Of a DNA stretch of 64,000 bases, positions 59,166 to 64,000 are shown one piece after another. The notes under the pieces are model-generated. The model searched no databases and was not told where the DNA came from. It saw only the letters and a list, made by a program, of their open reading frames with translations. A program made the translations under genes and the position numbers. Every line of letters starts with the position of its first letter. Within the stretch, counting starts at the first letter, position 1. This DNA is from Amphiura filiformis (taxonomy: Eukaryota > Echinodermata > Ophiuroidea > Amphilepidida > Amphiuridae). The stretch is from positions 100,583,893 through 100,647,892 of the forward strand of contig NC_092628.1 of the NCBI RefSeq assembly GCF_039555335.1, read 5' to 3'.

Positions 59166-59428
59166 TGTCGTCAGCCTGGGCTAATTGCACAAGTCATTTT
59201 TTGTAATTTTGAGAAGAGTACAAAATATGGTTCAAGCATGCATATTTTATACATATTTATTCACCAATCTTTGCACAAGAATGAATGATAATGATACTAA
59301 TAAAAGGGAATAATCCAAAATAATTAGGGTGGTTACGTAACTGATGCATGCTTGAACCACATTTTGTTCTTTGTTCTCAAAATTACAAAAAATGACGTGG
59401 GCAATTAGCGTAGCAGGCTGACGATGCA
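59166..59428. mobile_element. 263-bp palindromic MITE
   Basis: GTCAGCCTGGGCTAATTGC, TCATTTTTTGTAATTTTGAG and GGTTCAAGCATGCAT on the left are matched in inverted order on the right (ATGCATGCTTGAACC, CTCAAAATTACAAAAAATGA, GCAATTAGCGTAGCAGGCTG). The centre is unpaired. Confidence 0.75.
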
Positions 59429-59973
59429 TAATGTGGAAAATACACAAGTTGAAAGAAGCTCGATCTCTCTTCCATTGACCATGTTCACAACAAGCAAAAG
59501 ACCGGCCCTGCAAAAGATACAAATTCTATGTTAAACAGCGCCACCCCTATTTGAGCAACTTGTGATTGGAAAATGGTAAACCGGAGAGGGCTAGTTTCCT
59601 TCGAAATATTTTCAATTTTAGCAATCATTATTATTTATATTATAAAAAAAAAAAAAAATATTATTATTATTTTTTTTATCAGACATATTTTAAAGGGTAG
59701 CCTTTACGTGCATTCGTCCCCAAGCCTTCGTCATTCAAACCCAAACTCCTGTGCCAATCTTCTAAAAACACCCAGTATTCTAAAGAAATGTGTATCGGCG
59801 ACCAGGCGGCGGCAGACTGAAAGAGGCGGAAGGTGCAATGGCGAGATGGGCAGCATGCTCCACACTCAAGGCCTGTGTTATATAAGACACAATAACATTA
59901 ACCCTTTCGACATCGCCCATCGAATTTAACAATTCATCGGGTGGCCATGGGCAGCGCCATTAGACATGTTACA
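59429..59973. other. Intergenic DNA, nothing recognised
   Basis: An A-run and TTA-rich stretch lies at 59640-59680. The plus-strand open frame across it has no recognisable domain. Confidence 0.45.
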
Positions 59974-60334
59974 CAGGGCCGGATTTACCTTTTTGGTGGC
60001 CCTGGGCCAGGCCAAAATTTGGAGGCCCCAATCGCATCGTGAGGAAAGCATGTGCACACAAGTGGCCAAGTTTTTAGATTTTATTAGGACATTTGCGCGC
60101 GAAGCGCGTGGAAATTGTCAATTTTAGCCCGAATTGAAGCTGAATTTGGCTATATAACAGGTTAGTGCGCGCGAACCGCACAAAATTTTGCAATTTTTGT
60201 AAGCTATTTTGGCCCAAAACATGATGATTTTCGGCTAAAATAAAAGATGCTAAAGATTTTCGGCTAAAATAAAAGATGCACAGGGCAATTTTGGGGGTCC
60301 CGGGTCCATCTGGCCCTAGGTAAATCCGGCCCTG
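59974..60334. mobile_element. 361-bp hAT-like MITE
   Basis: The termini CAGGGCCGGATTTACC and GGTAAATCCGGCCCTG are perfect inverted repeats, and the CAGGG start fits hAT ends. TGTTACA lies just outside the left end and four bases beyond the right end, so the target duplication is not clean. The inside has ATTTTCGGCTAAAATAAAAG twice in tandem (60226-60280) and GC-rich GCGCGCGAAGCGCG. Confidence 0.72.
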
Positions 60335-61245
60335 AATTTGTTACAAGACTACCAAGTGACAGGTGATGGACCATACACACACAAAATAATTTTGTGATCA
60401 TTTTCATGAAAGTTACTCAAACTTACCTATAGCAAGTGTATTCAAACGCAGGGTAAAGTAAAGGGGGGGGGGGGGGGGGTGGAGGTGAACGGGAGCTGAC
60501 TACAAGGCGACATGATATCATAAAATAACTGGAAATGGATAATCGTAGATGACTTTATTCCATGATAGGAATGCATTCAAATGACATTATTAATTAAGTT
60601 TTAATTCTTATTTTATGCTTTATAGTGTCTAAACGACACAGGATAAATGAGAAGGTAAGGTTACATTCAACGGGAACCAGTTTTCGCCTGAGCGATATCA
60701 TGGATTATGTTTCAGCATAAAATAAAACAGAGAGAAAGAAGGCCCATTCTTATTGACCTAATAATAAAGTGGGTTTTTTTAGCTTAACTGGTATTTTTTT
60801 ACATAATTCAAGGTTGTGCCTATTTGTTATGGGGGTTCATGTACATGTTATGTATTTTTACATAAGTTGTGTAATAAAATACATAACAATTAAGTAAAAT
60901 ACCAGTAATAGCTGAGGTAAAAATAAATCTACATAAAAGTTATGTAAATATTCTACCTAATATGTAAGTATTTTTTTTATTATCTGCTATGTTTTTTACA
61001 CAATTCAAGGTTATGTAAAAATACCTTTTTGTTTTGGAGTTCATATGCTACCTAACGTTGTGTATTTTTTTTTACATAACTTGTGTAAAAGTGTTTCTAT
61101 GTGTAGATCAACGACAAAATTAATAAGAATACAAATTATGTGCTTCATATTCTCATTTATACATCCTTATAAACAAAAAGCCAAAAAAATAAAACTAGCT
61201 AATTAAGAGTGGTTTTTTTTAAAATTTTAAACATGTCAGGTTATA
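60335..61245. other. AT-rich DNA with G-run and TACATAA palindromic words
   Basis: A run of 17 G lies at 60463-60479. 60780-61095 carries repeated ACATAA and TTATGTA words and a diverged direct repeat (TTTTTTACATAATTCAAGGTT and a near copy). It is perhaps an eroded repeat. Confidence 0.45.
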
Positions 61246-61515
61246 TAGGGGTGAGTGGGGTAGGCCTAAGTGGTCTACTTAAGCCTTAAAAGTTAAATGT
61301 CTATTATAAAAACCACGGAATAAGTCTAAAAGATTTTTGCTTTACTGTTACTGTTGATGGTGAATTATACCACGAATTACTGTTAATTAGAATTTTAATC
61401 AATTAACTTTCATATGGACCACTTACCCATCCCGGGGTAATTGCACAAATAAATTCAACAAAAAAAAGTGAAATAAAGGTAGACTATATCGGCTTGGACC
61501 ACTTACCCCACAAAA
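61246..61515. mobile_element. Possible MITE ending in GACCACTTACCCC
   Basis: The left side has GGGGTGAGTGGGGTAGGCCT and AAGTGGTC, the right side GGACCACTTACCCCAC, an inverted relation. A second GGACCACTTACCC lies internally at 61416. The ends are not sharp. Confidence 0.45.
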
Positions 61516-61550
61516 AAGCAATTGATGATTGACCTCTAGCTCACTCACTG

Positions 61551-62238
61551 CCCAGCAAACACAAAACGTTTTCGACATCATTCGCAAAAGGTTATAAAAG
61601 GTTGTCAGAAAACGTTTAAATGTCGGGTTATATAAAGGATATATTAAGAGTATAAAACGTTTTCATAACCTTAAACAACATTTTTGATAATCTACTGCTC
61701 AGCAAACAAAATGTTTTACAGAAAACGTTTAAATGTCGGGTTATATAAAGGGTATAAAAACGTTTTAATAACATTCAAAAACGTTCTTGAAAATTTGATA
61801 CAAAACATTCTAAACAGAATGTTATTTTGGGGTTGAAAAAATATTTTGCGAAAAATGTTTGCCCAAAATATTTTCAATAACGTTTTAAAAACGTTTTCAT
61901 GACCTTTATATAACCCGACATTTAAATGTTATTAAAAGGTTTTGAAAAAACATTTTAAGAACATTTCTGTGTTTGCTGGGTTCAAACATTTTAACATAAT
62001 GTAATTTAAATATTGACACAATATTTGGCAAAAATGTTTGCCAAAATAGTTTACAATAACATTTTTTGAAACCATTTAAAATATTGTTGCAGTGTGTTTT
62101 CATACAAAACGTTTTAAAACGTTATCATGACCTTTATATAACCCGACATTTTAATGTTATTAAAACGTTTTTACCTAAACCAAAAGCCAAAATATAACTT
62201 ACTTAAAACGTTTTTAAAACGTTTTTGTGTTTGCTGGG
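61551..62238. mobile_element. 688-bp MITE with CCCAGCAAACAC ends
   Basis: The ends CCCAGCAAACACAAAACGTT and AACGTTTTTGTGTTTGCTGGG's inner part are inverted repeats. The interior repeats AACGTTTT, GTCGGGTTATATAAAG and its complement CTTTATATAACCCGAC several times. Internal copies of the terminal word at 61712 and 61968 suggest nested or tandemly built elements. No clear target duplication. Confidence 0.78.
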
Positions 62239-63264
62239 TGTACATTACTGTAAGTATAAGCAATAGACCTAGTTAGTGGGCTGGAGGGAAAACCCTTCAC
62301 CCAATAATAGCCATAGAGGCTCACATGTGAATTATAATGTTCATCCTTAACATACTACAATTTGAAGTAAAAAATGTCACGGAAAAGCTGTTGTCGAGCT
62401 GTTTTTCCGAAGAGAGTCTTCTAAAATTTCATAACAGTCGGACGTGTAATTTTAATGGCAAATTGTGCTCAACAGCTGACTCGAGATAGCTCCAACTTCG
62501 AACAAGCACCATCGTGTGATCGGTTTCATAAATTTTCGCCATAGAAGCTGTAAATAAACATCTCTATTCATTCCCTCTATGGTCATCTAAAAATGATTAA
62601 AATGCGATTTTGGGAAGATTGTTGTCGAGCCCTCCAAATATGGAGTTCTGACTTCCCGATAGGGAGCTAAAAAATGGAAAAACTTTTTCCAAACCGTGTT
62701 AAGTATAAAACCACATGTTTCTTATTTACTTGTGTGATACGATCACAATAACTGTGCCAAGTTTGACATGAGTTGTACCATCAACATGGCTGGATAACAA
62801 TATGCAGACTTTTGTTCTCATTTCGAAAATAAAGGCCACGCTCAGTATTGTTACTGTGCGTTTGCTTTGTAATGGTGCATCCAACTGAAATTACAATACC
62901 TATTTCATCACAGCACATTGCGATATCGCATAGGTAAATCAGAAACATATGTTTATGGATTTAACCAGGGATATGAGACACATCCCTGATTTAACATAGT
63001 TAAGCTGTTTTCAATGAGGTTTATCTTGGTGTAATGGGGTTTAAGTCCTGCAAAGGCCGTGGTTAATTAATAATTGCGTACACAAATATTATTTAAAATG
63101 TTTTTCTAGAATAAAATTTGTTTAAAAAAAACATGATTATTTTATAAATTAATTATTTAAAATATTGCAATTACAGCAATTTCCTTGATGTCAGAGGTCA
63201 AAGTGTCCAAAAAATACTCTTTTTTTCACATTTTTTACTTTTAACTAGCGCACTTTGTCAATTT
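62239..63264. other. Intergenic DNA, nothing recognised
   Basis: A small hairpin (CAGGGATATGAGACACATCC then CTG) lies near 62967. Otherwise nothing is supported. Confidence 0.45.
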
Positions 63265-63332
63265 TTTGAAATTCAGGGGGAGGAACTGGGGGGGAAGAAA
63301 ATATTTGCCCCCCCCCTGTAGCGCCGCCACTG
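63265..63332 (-). mobile_element. Truncated hAT-like MITE end
   Basis: On the minus strand the end reads CAGTGGCGGCGCTACAGGGG, the CAGTGGCG start typical of hAT-derived MITEs, followed by G-rich sequence. The other end is not seen nearby. Confidence 0.5.
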
Positions 63333-63370
63333 TCAGCCCACTTGGTTACTTCCATTAGAGACTCCAGATC

Positions 63371-63740
63371 ATCAGGGGTTTCTCACGTGGCTATCCTCTT
63401 CCCAATGATGTTGATCCCTTTCTTTTCCCAGTCAAGCTTTTGTATGATGGCTTCCAGAGCTGCGTTGAAAAGTTTTGGTGAGATGGTATCTCCCTGTCGA
63501 ACCCCCCGGTGAATGTTGAATTTGTTGCTCTCAGAGTGTAGCCGGATGGTAGCTGTTCCTTTGCTGTCTGTATAATGTCCTTGATTATGTTGGCATGTGC
63601 TCTCGATTCCCTGTACTGTAGTACAGCTGGAATTTCAATGCTGTCGAAAGTCTTTTCATAGTCTACGAAAACCAAACACAATGGTTGCTGATATTCATTT
63701 GCTTTCTCCATGATCTGGTTAACTACATGTAGGTGATCTC
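63371..63740 (-). mobile_element. LINE reverse-transcriptase fragment (RTE-like), frameshifted
   Basis: The minus-strand frame 63391-63711 starts EYQQPLCLVFVDYEKTFDSI, which holds the RT motif around the first catalytic Asp (FVDYEKxFDS). The frame then leaves the family sequence. About 63555 onward, the neighbouring frame gives TATIRLHSESNKFNIHRGVR, then QGDTISPKLFNAALEAI and QKLDWEKKGINIIGKR, the next RT block. So one frameshift separates two recognisable parts. The YADD/FADD catalytic block is absent, as the piece is truncated. The match is to RTE-type endonuclease-reverse transcriptases. It is non-functional. Confidence 0.85.
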
Positions 63741-63750
63741 AGACGCGAAT

Positions 63751-64000
63751 TCGGGGGGGGGGGGCGGGCCCGGCCCCCCTCCTCCTCCCAAAAAAAAGAG
63801 GAAAGGAGAGAAGAGGAGAAGAGAAGAGAAGAGAAGAGAAGAGAAGAGAAGAGAAGAGAAGAGAAGAGAAGAGACGAGACGAGACGAGACGAGACGAGAC
63901 GAGACGAGACGAGACGAGACGAGACGAGACGAGAAGAGAAGAGAAGAGAAGAGAAGAGAAGAGAGAGAAGAGAAGAGAGAGAAGAGAAGAGAAGAAGAAG
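63751..64000. repeat. GAGAA/GAGAC pentanucleotide microsatellite
   Basis: After a G-run and a GGGCCCGGCCCCCC stretch, the sequence becomes GAGAA repeats, switches to about 13 GAGAC units (near 63872-63931), then returns to GAGAA and runs off the window end. The middle block shows a base change that spread by repeat expansion. Confidence 0.95.

Overview
This is an AT-rich eukaryotic window with no convincing intact protein-coding host gene. It resembles repeat-dense DNA of a marine invertebrate, most likely a deuterostome such as an echinoderm or hemichordate. That guess rests on the many palindromic MITEs, a tRNA-derived SINE, an RTE-like LINE, a GIY-YIG-bearing Penelope-like element and TTAGG-type sequence. 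It is weak and no species is claimed.

The centre of the window (about 5.0-36.8 kb) is a tRNA-Ala(TGC) gene array. Fifteen loci lie on the minus strand. Six are identical over all 72 nt, three carry tolerable changes, four have changes at structural positions, and two are deleted fragments. The array has several levels. A large block runs from 5011 to 14103. It recurs at 14104-35747, with two big insertions, and begins a third time at 35748. Within blocks there are 1.8-kb and 1.15-kb tandem duplications. Most units also carry a foldback segment of about 620-650 bp. Its inverted ends contain TTTGGCGGGAAA, an E2F-like sequence, placed 50 bp upstream of seven of the tRNA 5' ends (51 bp and 43 bp at the two deleted copies).

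Two insertions interrupt block 2. One of 3.16 kb (14486-17645) carries GAGTCC hexamer arrays and a 71-bp minisatellite. The other, of 6.6 kb (23199-29783), has short terminal inverted repeats, an apparent TA target duplication, giant inverted arms made of ~350-bp tandem units, and a decayed coding remnant in the middle.

The left flank (1-5 kb) holds a 980-bp foldback element and a separated 277-bp direct duplication. The right flank (37-64 kb) is intergenic DNA with a SINE that has a clear target duplication, several MITEs of different target-site types, Penelope-like fragments in opposite orientations (41.3-43.7 kb), and a LINE reverse-transcriptase fragment at the far right followed by a GAGAA/GAGAC microsatellite.

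The most unusual structure outside the tRNA array is a short hairpin motif (TTGCTATCT, 5-nt loop, AGATAGCAA). It recurs from 46.6 to 56.3 kb as two oppositely oriented 47-bp arrays, scattered single hairpins, and a degenerate array where a ~16-nt core is conserved and the intervening sequence is not.
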